DNA from: Sinobaca qinghaiensis
GTDB lineage: Bacteria > Bacillota > Bacilli > Bacillales > Marinococcaceae
Direction of reading: 5' to 3'
NCBI RefSeq assembly: GCF_003610495.1
Contig: NZ_RAPK01000011.1
Span: 124,001 to 188,000, forward strand
DNA length: 64,000 bases
Position 1 is the first letter of the stretch, and the number at the start of each line of letters is the position of its first letter. The notes under the pieces are model-generated. The model made no database searches, was not told where the DNA came from, and worked only from the letters and a program-made list of their open reading frames with translations. Position numbers and translations under genes: made by a program. This document shows positions 24,014 through 32,687 of the stretch, one piece after another.

Positions 24014-25711
24014 ATGGGAATAAAAACAAATGCTGCACTGCTTTCTTCTTTGCTTTTGCTTTCACTCCCAATGAACGCTCATGCATTTGAACTCACGATC
24101 CCGGAAGCGGAAATTGACGCTTTTCTGCAGGAAGATGGAAGCGTGCAGGTGGAAGAATCATTCACTTATGATTTTGAAGGAGATTTCAATGGCGTTGTCA
24201 GGACGTTGAATCACCCGGAATACGCATCTATTGAAAACTTACAGGCATTTGAAAACGGAGAACCTCTGGAAATTGAGACGGAAGAGGAAATCGTGCACCG
24301 CATTCTCCGTCCTGGAGAGGATGACCGTTTTACCGTCGATCTGGAGTACACCATTGAGGACGGCGTGGAACGTTACGATGATCTCGGCGAGTTTTACTGG
24401 GCGTTCTTTGACGAATCCAACGAAACCGATTACGAGTCCATGCAGATCCGTGTGCATCCCCCGGGAGCCTCAGAAGAAATAGAAGCAATCGGCTACGATG
24501 AAGCCGAAAATTCGGAACAAATAACTGATGAATACGTGCTGTTTGATATGGAAGAGGTAGAAAGCGGAGAAAATGCAGATGTACGTGCTGCATTTGATGG
24601 GGAATTATTTGAAGGGGTAACCAGAACTGCTGATGGCTCCGCTGCAGAATCTATTCAAGAGGAAAAGGAAGAACAGGAAGAAGCCGCAGCAGCTTCTGCT
24701 GCCAGACAGGATTTTCTATCTACTATGGCACCTATAGCCATTCCTGCCCTTGCCCTGTTATTTCTAAGCGTGATATATGTGGATCGGAGAAAATACAGCC
24801 ACTTGAAACAAAGCGCCTACTCCAATAATCTTACCCCCGGAGCGCCGCCTCTGCAGATGAGTATGCCTGCTACGATGTATTATGTACGCCCTGCTGTGTC
24901 GTCAGAAATACTCACCGCTTCCCTGCTCGATCTTGTCAGGCAGGATAAAGTAACACAGGAAGGTAAAGACAGCTTTCGTCTGGAAAGCCGGGAGAATTTA
25001 ATGACGCATGAGAAAATCCTCGTTTCCATGTTGTTTGATGAAATGGGCAGAGATGGTGTATTTCAGCTTTCGGACATGTCCGATTATTTAAAAGACGAAA
25101 CGAATTATGAAACCTTTGAAGCGAAAAAAGCAGAATGGCAGAAAGCCGTTATTGCAGAAAAGGAAGAAGCCGATTTAAAAATTAATAAACTCGGTTTCAA
25201 GATGGGTCTCGGAGTCGCTGCTATAATTACTTTAGCTTTTGGTATTATATTTCTTGCGAACGGAATGCTCGTGCCATTTCTCCTCCTGCTTGTGTTATTT
25301 CTGTTTGTTTTCGGCTATGCGTTAGTTTACCAGCCCCGCACGGAAAAAGGATGGAAACTGCTCCGGGACTGGAAGGATTACAAAGACGAAGTAGACCGCT
25401 ATGAAACAGAAGACTGGAAGACTCTTCCACCGGAGGAGCAGAAGATTGCTTTTATTTACGGACTCGGCCTGAATCTGAAATCCGTAAAGAACATGAGTGG
25501 AGATCTAACAAAGGAATTTTCGACAGCTCCCGAAGCTTCCGCAGGATACACCAGCAACATTCCTATATTTATGACAGCCGGTTTCCTGGCCAGTACGCAG
25601 TTCGAGTCTTCGACTGCAGAAGCGGCAGGCTCCTTCAGCAGTTCCGGCACCGGCGGAATTGGAGGAGGCGGTGGTATAGGCGGCGGTGGTGGAGGCTCCG
25701 GCGGGTTTTAA
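24014..25711 (+). CDS. DUF2207 membrane protein with Gly-rich tail
   Basis: A 565-residue protein of the DUF2207 family (TM-anchored predicted surface protein). A signal peptide ends near NAHAFEL (about 25). The extracytoplasmic DUF2207 domain (28-235) has DGSVQVEESFTYDFEGDFNG, then GVVRTLNHP and the typical FYWAFFDESN. A first membrane segment (235-255) is followed by a cytoplasmic winged-helix-like part (ASLLDLVRQDKVTQEGKDSF), two further segments near 395-440, and a C-terminal GGIGGGGGIGGGGG tail after position 535. Such tails are common in DUF2207 proteins. GAGAGGTGG precedes the ATG. Function of the family is unknown. Confidence 0.9.
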   Translation: MGIKTNAALLSSLLLLSLPMNAHAFELTIPEAEIDAFLQEDGSVQVEESFTYDFEGDFNGVVRTLNHPEYASIENLQAFENGEPLEIETEEEIVHRILRPGEDDRFTVDLEYTIEDGVERYDDLGEFYWAFFDESNETDYESMQIRVHPPGASEEIEAIGYDEAENSEQITDEYVLFDMEEVESGENADVRAAFDGELFEGVTRTADGSAAESIQEEKEEQEEAAAASAARQDFLSTMAPIAIPALALLFLSVIYVDRRKYSHLKQSAYSNNLTPGAPPLQMSMPATMYYVRPAVSSEILTASLLDLVRQDKVTQEGKDSFRLESRENLMTHEKILVSMLFDEMGRDGVFQLSDMSDYLKDETNYETFEAKKAEWQKAVIAEKEEADLKINKLGFKMGLGVAAIITLAFGIIFLANGMLVPFLLLLVLFLFVFGYALVYQPRTEKGWKLLRDWKDYKDEVDRYETEDWKTLPPEEQKIAFIYGLGLNLKSVKNMSGDLTKEFSTAPEASAGYTSNIPIFMTAGFLASTQFESSTAEAAGSFSSSGTGGIGGGGGIGGGGGGSGGF

Positions 25712-25720
25712 CTTAAATTT

Positions 25721-25757
25721 AGAATCCAATCATTTTCATATGATTGGATTCTTTTAG
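25721..25757. terminator. Bidirectional terminator
   Basis: AGAATCCAATCA, 8-nt loop, TGATTGGATTCT then TTTTAG. It separates the convergent DUF2207 and DUF3784 genes. Confidence 0.85.
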
Positions 25758-25779
25758 TTTATATTTTCATGCCTTATTT

Positions 25780-26091
25780 CTATTTTTTAAACGTATCTCT
25801 CACATACACTTTAATAAACACTAGAATCGTGAATATCGCTATTAAACCAACGCCTGTTACAAGAAGAATGGGATATTCTATTACCTCGTACAGCGCAAGC
25901 AGGAACACCGCTAAAGAAATACCGTACATCACAACCCCCATAAACTTGCATAAGGCGACTTCATCGTACTTTTCTTTTTCACTATCGGACAGTATATTAT
26001 AGCCTGCAATAAGAAAAGACCCCTTTCCTCTTGAAAGAAGAAAAGCTGCCGCTGAAAAAAGAACAGGCAAAACAAACAGACCTGTAGTCAT
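25780..26091 (-). CDS. DUF3784 membrane protein
   Basis: A 103-residue protein with three hydrophobic segments and the DUF3784 mark GKGSFLIAGYNILSDSEKEK followed by YDEVALCKFMG. Its ATG overlaps the ATPase stop (ATGA) and GGAGGG lies in the last ATPase codons, so the two are coupled. DUF3784 genes often sit with two-component/ABC modules. No biochemical role is known. Confidence 0.88.
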   Translation of the reverse strand: MTTGLFVLPVLFSAAAFLLSRGKGSFLIAGYNILSDSEKEKYDEVALCKFMGVVMYGISLAVFLLALYEVIEYPILLVTGVGLIAIFTILVFIKVYVRDTFKK

Positions 26092-26774
26092 TTCCCTGAC
26101 CCTCCTGCACCATAAAGAATTGATTTTAAATCATATGTAAGCGGCTTTAATTCTCCTTCTTCAATATGAAAAATTTCATCACAAAATTCCTTAATATCTT
26201 CAAAATGACGGCTTGTAAGTAGAATAGTTCGTTCGGAATTCTGCAGTTTTTTTATGATTCTTTTTAGATCATTGTTCGTTTGATAATCCAGGGAACTAAA
26301 CAATCCGTCCAGTACAAGGATGTCCTGATTTTCCATAATGACCTGGGCGAGACCAAGTTTTAGCTTCATCCCCCTGGAGTAATTTTTCACTTTCGTTTTA
26401 TCAGCAGGATTCAAATCAACTAATCTCATCGCGCCTTCAATCTCATTTTTTGTTATTTTATTGTTTATGGCTGCTAAGAACTGGAGATTCTTCAACCCAT
26501 TATAGATTTCTATGTAGCCCGGGCTATCAATAAATATCCCAATACTTCCGTTAACATCGATACTATTTTCAGACACGTTCCCACGGATTTCAACCGTACC
26601 CTCATCAGGCTTCGTGATACCACATATTGTCTTCGTTAATACAGACTTTCCACTTTCTCTGCTCCCAACAATACCGATCGTTTTTCCTTTTTTTATAGAC
26701 AACTCAATATTTTTAAGAACCGATTGGCCCGCTAACGTTTTAGATACATGAGAAACGTTAATCATCGTTGTCAT
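26088..26774 (-). CDS. ABC transporter ATP-binding protein
   Basis: A 228-residue ATPase. Walker A is GSRESGKSV (about 37-45), unusual in having Arg-Glu where Asn-Gly is typical. The signature is YSRGMKLKLGLAQV (about 131-144), Walker B ILVLDGLFSSLD has Gly where the catalytic Glu of DEP is expected. This loss of the catalytic Glu and the RE substitution in the P-loop suggest reduced or altered hydrolysis. The H-loop TSRHFED is present. GGGAGG precedes ATG. It works with the permease encoded 94 nt upstream and is coupled to DUF3784 downstream. Confidence 0.88.
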   Translation of the reverse strand: MTTMINVSHVSKTLAGQSVLKNIELSIKKGKTIGIVGSRESGKSVLTKTICGITKPDEGTVEIRGNVSENSIDVNGSIGIFIDSPGYIEIYNGLKNLQFLAAINNKITKNEIEGAMRLVDLNPADKTKVKNYSRGMKLKLGLAQVIMENQDILVLDGLFSSLDYQTNNDLKRIIKKLQNSERTILLTSRHFEDIKEFCDEIFHIEEGELKPLTYDLKSILYGAGGSGK

Positions 26775-26802
26775 GTCTTTTATCCTCCCTCTATTAAAAA
26801 AA

Positions 26803-26857
26803 TGGCTTCATCTTCCATGAATAATTAATACAATAGATGGTTGAAGCAGCCACCACC
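26803..26857 (-). terminator. Intercistronic hairpin between permease and ATPase genes
   Basis: On the minus strand GGCT(GC)TTCAACCAT pairs with ATGGAAGATGAAGCC, followed by ATTTTTTTAAT. It has the form of an intrinsic terminator inside the operon, so permease and ATPase may be made in different amounts or the ATPase may be attenuated. Confidence 0.6.
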
Positions 26858-26867
26858 TTTTTATGAA

Positions 26868-27665
26868 CTATATAGAATAAACCGATCTTTTTTTAATAAA
26901 ACGCATATAAAAAATAAATACGCCTATTAGTAATAGCACTAATAAAGGACCTGTTATGAATGAAAATATATTTACTGCCGAAACTGTAATAGTGGTAGGC
27001 TCAAAGGCTGTGACTAATCGATAAGCTTCCAGCTGCAAAACGGCCAAAGTAAAATTTTCGATATTTGTGTACAGAAAAGGCCCGCCTAAAATGAGAAATA
27101 AATTATTCGTATACATACTGAAAACAAACCCCATTGCTGCCATTAAAGCTGTTAACACTCCCTTCCATATGCTCATTAAAAAACCGTAAACCAGAGGCTG
27201 ATTCACAAATACAGAGCCAAATATATGATTATTCTCAACAGAGGCAAATGTTTCTCCCGTCGCTGGATCATATCTGGAATAAACAACGTCAATAGGGCTG
27301 TTTATGAATAACACCGTTAAAACGCCTGCAAATGAGAGAATAAACATGATAGCAAAAGCACTTCCACTCATAATAAATCCTTTTACAAACAGGTATTTCT
27401 TTATATTAACTCTTGGGATTATATAATTAATAAAGTTGTTTTTTCTTTCATAGTACAGAACCCAGCCAGTTGGTACTACGGCAATTAATGCAAACATAAA
27501 ATTAAAAATCGGCATACCAACTTCCCAGGCTTCAAGCTGTTCTTCCAATGCAAATCTTTTGTAAAAGCTGCTGCACAAATAAATAGACAGCACAGTACAC
27601 ATAATCATGGTAATCAATACCGGCCATTTCACTTTATGCCATTCAAGAGATAGTAAATTTTTCAT
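26868..27665 (-). CDS. ABC transporter permease
   Basis: A 265-residue membrane protein with six hydrophobic segments (about 12-32, 48-66, 92-115, 155-180, 185-205, 230-255) and the start MKNLLSLEWHKVKWPVLITM, typical of ABC-2 permeases of the lantibiotic-immunity or Bcr type. The ATG at 27665 follows GAGGGGGGA. The longer frame to 27740 lacks a site. It would pair with the ATPase downstream. The substrate is unknown. Confidence 0.85.
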   Translation of the reverse strand: MKNLLSLEWHKVKWPVLITMIMCTVLSIYLCSSFYKRFALEEQLEAWEVGMPIFNFMFALIAVVPTGWVLYYERKNNFINYIIPRVNIKKYLFVKGFIMSGSAFAIMFILSFAGVLTVLFINSPIDVVYSRYDPATGETFASVENNHIFGSVFVNQPLVYGFLMSIWKGVLTALMAAMGFVFSMYTNNLFLILGGPFLYTNIENFTLAVLQLEAYRLVTAFEPTTITVSAVNIFSFITGPLLVLLLIGVFIFYMRFIKKRSVYSI

Positions 27666-27787
27666 ATATGAATCCCCCCTCGATGAACACTTTAAGGAAT
27701 ACCGGCTGTCAAAACAAGATAATTGAAACAAACATTTCATTTAAAGGAATTAGTATTTTTTGTTCCTTTAAAAATATTGTTTATGCC

Positions 27788-29089
27788 TTAAAATTGAACA
27801 CCCAGCGTAATGAAAGAAGTTTCTTTATGTTCGTTTCGGGCAATAATCCTGCCATTATACTTTCCAGCAATCTCTTTTACATGATACAGCCCATATCCTC
27901 TTTCAATAGAATGCTCAGTTTTCGTGGAGTAACCCAATTCAAATAACTGCATAAACTGATCATTGCTCATAGCATCAGCAGGATTGCTGACAGTTACTTC
28001 TAATTGTTCATTAACTGCTTTAAATGAAACATATACAATGTCTCCACTTGATCCTGCCTCCATCGCATTATCAATCAGAATTCCTAACACTTCCATTAAA
28101 TCTATGTCTTCGCATGGTAATCGGGAGATAGAAACTTCCCGTTTAATTTCGACATGAATATTCAGCTGTTCTGCTCTTTTCACTTTTGTATAAAGAAAAC
28201 CGGCAATAACATGGTGATCAATATTTAACAGCTCATATTGTCCATTTTTTAAATATGCATTTTTAATATAGTCCTGCATTTTCACCCGCGCCACTTGAAT
28301 ATCATCTGTCGTCTCTACAAGGCTTGAGACTGCCAGAAGTCTATTTGAGTATTCATGTTGTTTTGCACGGACTTCCACGACCAGTTCATTAATAATGGGA
28401 ACGTATTGTTCCGTTGTACGCATTCGGTTCTCCATCATTTCTGACTTCCGCTGCTCTGTTAACAGCCAACTAAGGAAAGCAAGAACGAAAAATAAAATAA
28501 GCAACAGCTGCATTCGGTTTTGAAATAAAAGGACAGATTGAAAATCAGCTGATATAACCATGCTTAACAGCAGAATAAAAACGTTTATAATCATCAGCTT
28601 CGTAAATACGCTGGATGTACTTTTTAAGAATCTACTTATTTTCGTAGAAAACTTCCAATACAATATAAAAACAAAAAATAATGTAATATAGCGAAACCCA
28701 TCACCCTGCCATGCGAAAATATCACTTATGCCAAGACTCAGCATTCGAATAATAAACCAGATAACAAAAGCAAGAAGAGTAATAATAAAGGTCTCTAAAT
28801 GATTTAATTTAAACGTTACGCTATTCATTAATAAGAGGACGCACAGCATAACAACTGTTCCCTGCAGAGAGTTTACAGGAAGAAGCTCATAATTTTGGAA
28901 TCCGATGTTGCTTAGAGCTCCACTTTCTCCAGCAGTAACATTTAATCTGAAGAAAAATATATACAGAAAGAAAATGAAGCACCAAACTCCCATTTTTTTC
29001 ACATCAGCTATTCTTTCTCTGCCAAACAAAAACATTATAATACCCATCGAAAAAGTGTCTAAGCCGCCCTGAAGCACGAGTGATTCCAT
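27788..29089 (-). CDS. Membrane sensor histidine kinase (GHKL, AgrC-like)
   Basis: A 433-residue kinase. Six or seven hydrophobic segments fill residues 1-212. The phosphoacceptor region is AKQHEYSNRLLAVSSLVE with His at about 245, in the short Spo0B-like dimerisation domain of AgrC/CitA-type kinases. The C-terminal ATPase has the N-box LIDNAMEAG and the G-box region YGLYHVKEIAGKY. Such polytopic kinases usually sense peptides. It overlaps nothing but starts 2 nt after the LytTR regulator stop. AAAGGAAATAAAAT of the upstream gene end acts as binding site. Confidence 0.9.
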   Translation of the reverse strand: MESLVLQGGLDTFSMGIIMFLFGRERIADVKKMGVWCFIFFLYIFFFRLNVTAGESGALSNIGFQNYELLPVNSLQGTVVMLCVLLLMNSVTFKLNHLETFIITLLAFVIWFIIRMLSLGISDIFAWQGDGFRYITLFFVFILYWKFSTKISRFLKSTSSVFTKLMIINVFILLLSMVISADFQSVLLFQNRMQLLLILFFVLAFLSWLLTEQRKSEMMENRMRTTEQYVPIINELVVEVRAKQHEYSNRLLAVSSLVETTDDIQVARVKMQDYIKNAYLKNGQYELLNIDHHVIAGFLYTKVKRAEQLNIHVEIKREVSISRLPCEDIDLMEVLGILIDNAMEAGSSGDIVYVSFKAVNEQLEVTVSNPADAMSNDQFMQLFELGYSTKTEHSIERGYGLYHVKEIAGKYNGRIIARNEHKETSFITLGVQF

Positions 29090-29091
29090 CG

Positions 29092-29814
29092 TTATTTTAT
29101 TTCCTTTAACAAGGGTTCTCTATATTTAGTTCCAATTGGAATAGTTTGATTAACCCCGCTGAGTTTTACGGTATTTTCTACCTTGTTAATACGCTCAATG
29201 AACTCTGCATTAATAATAAAACTTTTATGACATTGCTGAAAACTGCCATTTTTTAAGAGCTCCGCAATGTTTTTCAACGTATAGCCAGCAATGGTTTCTG
29301 TCACTAACCCGCCCTCGAATGTTTTCATATGAATTGCCATTTTTTTTCGAAATGATTCCACAAATACGATATCGTTTAAACGATATTCAAATATCATACC
29401 TTTTTGCTCAATTCGGATTGTCCTTATTCTGGGCTGCATGCTGCGTATGTAATCAAAAACTTCGTTGAACGCCTGTTTAACTTCTTCTATCGTAAATGGC
29501 TTGATTAAATAGCTGTAACATTTCAGTTCACGATAAGCATGAAGTTCTTCTGTCGCAATAGCGGTCGCAAAAATCATAGGTGTATGCTTATACTCTGCCA
29601 ATCTACGCAGTTCTTTTGCCAGATCGGTTCCTTTGTAGTCCTGAAGTTGAATATCAATAATAAACAGAGAAATAGTATACTCCCGGGCTAACTGCAGGGC
29701 TCTTGCTGCACTTACGGAGAAAAGAATACGAAGGTCGGCATCGATTTCCAGTAAAGCCTTCTTTAAATATTCTTGAATATTTTCATCATCTTCAATAATT
29801 AATATATGATCCAT
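29092..29814 (-). CDS. LytTR-family response regulator
   Basis: A 240-residue regulator. The receiver domain (1-120) has IEDDE near residue 9, the phospho-acceptor Asp in LFIIDIQLQDYKG (about 56) and the Lys in YLIKPF. The LytTR domain (about 135-238) has DIVFVESFRKKMAIHM, then FQQCHKSFIINAEFIERINK, the classic H-K-SFIIN motif. Start at 29814 follows TGAGGT. The longer frame to 29829 adds five residues without a site. It pairs with the AgrC-like kinase and probably controls the permease, ATPase and DUF3784 genes that follow. Confidence 0.92.
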   Translation of the reverse strand: MDHILIIEDDENIQEYLKKALLEIDADLRILFSVSAARALQLAREYTISLFIIDIQLQDYKGTDLAKELRRLAEYKHTPMIFATAIATEELHAYRELKCYSYLIKPFTIEEVKQAFNEVFDYIRSMQPRIRTIRIEQKGMIFEYRLNDIVFVESFRKKMAIHMKTFEGGLVTETIAGYTLKNIAELLKNGSFQQCHKSFIINAEFIERINKVENTVKLSGVNQTIPIGTKYREPLLKEIK

Positions 29815-29927
29815 TTGCTTATACCTCATTTAACAAAATTTTAATGTCTTCTTCTACAGGTACCAGTTTTGATTTTACTATAGGAAGAATTATGTAACCT
29901 TCTGCTCTTTTTAAGAGATTAACATTT

Positions 29928-30341
29928 TCATTCCTCTTCTTGATTTAACGCAGCGGTCCAATGATAAGGCTGAATCTCTGCCAGCGTTTTAAAAATGATT
30001 TCATTTTCCCCTGGTATCGTTACGGCAGCTTTAACATCGGCTCCCCAATAAAACAACCGTTCCTGGCAAATCCCGCAGGGAGAGAGAACCTCAAAGGCAG
30101 ACTGTTCATCATCCCGGGCTATACACAGAGAGTGCGTTACTTTTTGTCCTAATTTATGAGCCTCTAATATGGCTCCGGTTTCCATACAAAGCTCTGTCGC
30201 AGCGTTGATCACTTCCGGAGCTATACTCGTTAATACTGTGCCGTCCTCCAGTCTTATTGCTGCTGCCCCTCCCCAGCCGAGAGGATATTTCTTTTCAACC
30301 AAATCGGCCGCTTCTTTGTATAACGTATGTGCCGTGTTCAT
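29928..30341 (-). CDS. Cytidine/blasticidin deaminase-like protein
   Basis: A 137-residue zinc-dependent deaminase-like protein. The metal site is visible as LCMETGAI (Cys52 with Glu54 as proton shuttle) and PCGICQERL (Cys89, Cys92). C-x-E plus P-C-x-x-C is the cytidine deaminase superfamily core, and the Cys at the first position fits the CDA rather than dCMP branch. Length is usual. It lies outside the neighbouring operons. The substrate may be cytidine, but related families act on other nucleosides. Confidence 0.82.
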   Translation of the reverse strand: MNTAHTLYKEAADLVEKKYPLGWGGAAAIRLEDGTVLTSIAPEVINAATELCMETGAILEAHKLGQKVTHSLCIARDDEQSAFEVLSPCGICQERLFYWGADVKAAVTIPGENEIIFKTLAEIQPYHWTAALNQEEE

Positions 30342-30444
30342 GTTTATCTTCCTCCATAAGTAAATTGCGCTCTAATAAATGTTAACATTTTCCATCATTT
30401 TTCTCTATTATGCTCAATAGCCAAATAAATTTTCAAACAGTACC

Positions 30445-30473
30445 TTGCAATGAATAGTAGTGAGTGCTATATT
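30445..30473 (+). promoter_or_regulatory. Sigma-A promoter of the PadR operon
   Basis: TTGCAA, 17 nt, TATATT, about 55 nt before the PadR start. Confidence 0.6.
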
Positions 30474-30479
30474 ATTTAC

Positions 30480-30506
30480 AACAGTACTGAATAATAAACA
30501 GTAGTG
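30480..30506 (+). promoter_or_regulatory. Repeated operator candidate (AACAGTA-TG)
   Basis: AACAGTACTG at 30480 and AACAGTAGTG at 30497 as direct repeats after the -10 box, with weaker related copies AACAGTAC at 30436 and AATAGTAGTG at 30453. Likely autoregulatory sites for the PadR protein. Confidence 0.4.
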
Positions 30507-30529
30507 GGAAATGAGGTGTATGAACGGCT

Positions 30530-30853
30530 GTGAATATCCAATTTAAAAAAGGGGTTCTGGAACTTTGTATTCTTGTTATTTTAGATAAAAAAGACTGCTA
30601 TGGCTATGAGCTGGTACAAACCGTCTCCAGGCATATAGCGATCTCTGAGGGCTCCGTGTACCCGCTTCTGCGAAGGCTGACAAAGGAAGAATATTTCACC
30701 ACTTATTTACAGGAATCAACAGAAGGTCCTCCGCGCAAATACTACAGTCTGACCACAAAAGGAAAAACATATCTCAAGCAGCTGATTGAAGAATGGAATG
30801 AATTTTCCACAGGGGTTAATCAAATTATAAAAGCAGGTGTAAACGATGAATAA
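30530..30853 (+). CDS. PadR-family transcriptional regulator
   Basis: A 107-residue PadR repressor: KKGVLELCILVILDKKDCYG, YELVQTVSRHIAISEGSVYP, LLRRLTKEEYFTTYLQESTE and PPRKYYSLTTKGKTYLKQLI. This is the small PadR-s2 winged helix with one C-terminal dimer helix. The start is GTG at 30530. An ATG at 30520 lies in another frame with an immediate stop. Its stop overlaps the DUF1700 start by 8 nt. PadR-DUF1700 pairs control membrane or envelope functions in Bacilli. Confidence 0.92.
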   Translation: MNIQFKKGVLELCILVILDKKDCYGYELVQTVSRHIAISEGSVYPLLRRLTKEEYFTTYLQESTEGPPRKYYSLTTKGKTYLKQLIEEWNEFSTGVNQIIKAGVNDE

Positions 30854-31412
30854 GCAGCAGTTCATGAAAGAGCTGAATCGTTCTTTAAAAAAGCTGCCGG
30901 ACGAAGAACGCCGGGATATTTCCCAGGACTTTGAAGAACATTTCTTTATAGGAAAACAGGAAGGGCAGTCAGAAGAGGACATTTCCTCCTCTCTTGGCTC
31001 CCCCGGGCAGATTGGAAAAGAAATGCTGGCTGTTTATCATTTAGACCAGGTTCAATCTGCAGCTTCCACAGGAAATATGTTTCGCGCTATATGGGCAGTA
31101 GCGGGTTTAAGCTTCTTCAATCTTATTATCGTACTTGGTCCTTTTATTGGGCTGCTCGGCCTTGTTCTTGCCGGATGGGCTGTAGGTATTTCTTTTACCG
31201 TTTCTCCTGTTTTAGTGCTGGCGGAATTAATAGTTAACCCCGAGGCAAGCAGCATATTCGAATTTTTTATGTCCCTTACGCTCGCAGGAATCGGCCTCTT
31301 GATTTCATTTGGAATGCTTAAGCTGACAAAATGGCTGACAAAAACGTTTATTTGGTACTTGCACTATAATATGCGTCTGGTGAAAGGTGGAGCAAAATAT
31401 GAGTACAGGTAA
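30846..31412 (+). CDS. DUF1700 membrane protein
   Basis: A 188-residue protein with the DUF1700 (HAAS-like) N-terminal helical domain, NKQQFMKELNRSLKKLPDEE then RRDISQDFEEHFFIGKQEGQ, followed by two or three membrane segments (85-110, 115-135, 145-165). It overlaps padR at its start and the DUF4097 gene at its end, so the three are tightly coupled. The N-terminal domain is the presumed partner that binds PadR or the adhesin-like product. Biochemical role not established. Confidence 0.85.
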   Translation: MNKQQFMKELNRSLKKLPDEERRDISQDFEEHFFIGKQEGQSEEDISSSLGSPGQIGKEMLAVYHLDQVQSAASTGNMFRAIWAVAGLSFFNLIIVLGPFIGLLGLVLAGWAVGISFTVSPVLVLAELIVNPEASSIFEFFMSLTLAGIGLLISFGMLKLTKWLTKTFIWYLHYNMRLVKGGAKYEYR

Positions 31413-32193
31413 AAAAATTATTTTTGTGTCCTTTATCTTGATTTTCATTGGTATAGCCGGGAGTATATTCTCCTTTAATCAGCTCGACTCCAAAGCGTAT
31501 TCGGCTGAAAAAACACTGGATGAACCTTTTACCAATCTTTCCATAGATATAAACAATGACAGCATAGAACTGCTGGCGACAGAAGACTCTGTTACCCGTA
31601 TGGAGATACAGGGTTTGGATTCGGAAAACTCTGATGAGGAAGTCACAATGGAAGTACGAGATGACACCTTATTTATTGAATCGGCAGACAGCCCCCAATT
31701 ATTCAATATTGGCCTTTTTTCCGAAGAAGCTAAGCTGACGGTTTATCTGCCTGAAACCACCTATCAGTCTGTGGTCATGAAAACAGATAACGGCAATCTT
31801 CATGCCTCCCGGCTTGACGTCGAATCGATGATAGCGGACACGAACAATGGAAATATCGGGCTTGAAGAAATGACGGGCTCACGCACTGAAGTAAATACAG
31901 CCAATGGAAATGTTGAAATAACAGAGGTTTCGGGAGAGATATCAGGTACATCAAATAATGGAGACATCACGTTTTCAACAAGTGCGATTGAAAATCCTAT
32001 AAACCTGGAAACGGATAACGGAAACATTGAAATAAGCACCGAAACGAAACCGGCCAATGCCGACTTTGCTATCAAAACCGATAATGGTACTGCTCGTTTA
32101 TTCGGTGAAGATAATTCCAAAGAAGTTTTTGGAGAAGGCGAAATCCCTGTAACGCTGCGTTCCCATAATGGTGATATTACTGTTGACCACTAA
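31399..32193 (+). CDS. DUF4097 beta-helix-like anchored protein
   Basis: A 264-residue protein with one N-terminal membrane segment (KKIIFVSFILIFIGIAGSIF) and a repetitive extracytoplasmic domain. The repeat (K)TDNGNL.., NTANGNVEITE, TSNNGDITF, LETDNGNIEIS, KTDNGTARLF and SHNGDITVD marks successive turns of a DUF4097 beta-solenoid. Start at 31399 after AAAGGTGGAG. The longer frame to 31387 has no site. Third gene of the PadR operon, followed by a terminator. DUF4097 proteins are often called putative adhesins, without proof. Confidence 0.88.
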   Translation: MSTGKKIIFVSFILIFIGIAGSIFSFNQLDSKAYSAEKTLDEPFTNLSIDINNDSIELLATEDSVTRMEIQGLDSENSDEEVTMEVRDDTLFIESADSPQLFNIGLFSEEAKLTVYLPETTYQSVVMKTDNGNLHASRLDVESMIADTNNGNIGLEEMTGSRTEVNTANGNVEITEVSGEISGTSNNGDITFSTSAIENPINLETDNGNIEISTETKPANADFAIKTDNGTARLFGEDNSKEVFGEGEIPVTLRSHNGDITVDH

Positions 32194-32205
32194 GCAGCTA
32201 TATCA

Positions 32206-32250
32206 AAGAAAGTCCCAGTGCTTAAAAGCATTGCGCCTTTCTTTTTTATT
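32206..32250 (+). terminator. Terminator of the PadR-DUF1700-DUF4097 operon
   Basis: AAAGAAAG and CTTTCTTT close a stem with an inner AGTGCTT/AAGCATT stem, then a run of T. Confidence 0.75.
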
Positions 32251-32293
32251 TAGCCGATCCTTCTTAGGATGCTTCCCCCATCATTACGCCGGC

Positions 32294-32593
32294 TCAAAAT
32301 AACGGTTCTTCCTGGTTGGAGAGTGTTAGATATATTGGATATAAAGCCAAATATACTGGCAGTGCTATTAAAAAAGCGATTACGGCAGCAATGGAAGGCC
32401 CCCAGACAAAATTAAAAGCAAATACAATAAACAGAGTTAAGAATACCAGCCCGCTTGACACCTTTCTTGAGCGTGACGTCGGATATTGCGTTGATTTGCA
32501 GTACGGGCACGTCATCCCCTGTTGGACAGCAAAGGAACTTTTCACCGTTTCCCACCATCCCCACGTGTGTTTACAGCTCTGGCATACAGGCAT
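32294..32593 (-). CDS. Zinc-ribbon membrane protein, family E copy 1
   Basis: A 99-residue protein. Two CxxC pairs (C4/C7 and C29/C32) in MPVCQSCKHTWGWWETVKSS and TCPYCKSTQYPTS form a zinc ribbon. Two hydrophobic segments follow (FLTLFIVFAFNFVWGP and IAAVIAFLIALPVYLALYPI) and a C-terminal LSNQEEPLF. It fits the TIGR04104 'CxxC-20-CxxC' family. Copies at 53309 and 54829 share the order and the W-x-WW motif. AAAGGAGG precedes ATG. Function unknown. Confidence 0.85.
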   Translation of the reverse strand: MPVCQSCKHTWGWWETVKSSFAVQQGMTCPYCKSTQYPTSRSRKVSSGLVFLTLFIVFAFNFVWGPSIAAVIAFLIALPVYLALYPIYLTLSNQEEPLF

Positions 32594-32687
32594 GCAATTC
32601 CTCCTTTATGTAAAAAGTAAACAGTTCCCCGGTCTGACATTATTTTTATCAGTCCTTCTCCTCCTTACTTTATCTGTAAGCGGCTTA

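Noticed and set aside
25245-25729. Minus-strand frames inside the DUF2207 gene
   Set aside because: Antisense shadows of its GC-rich 3' part.
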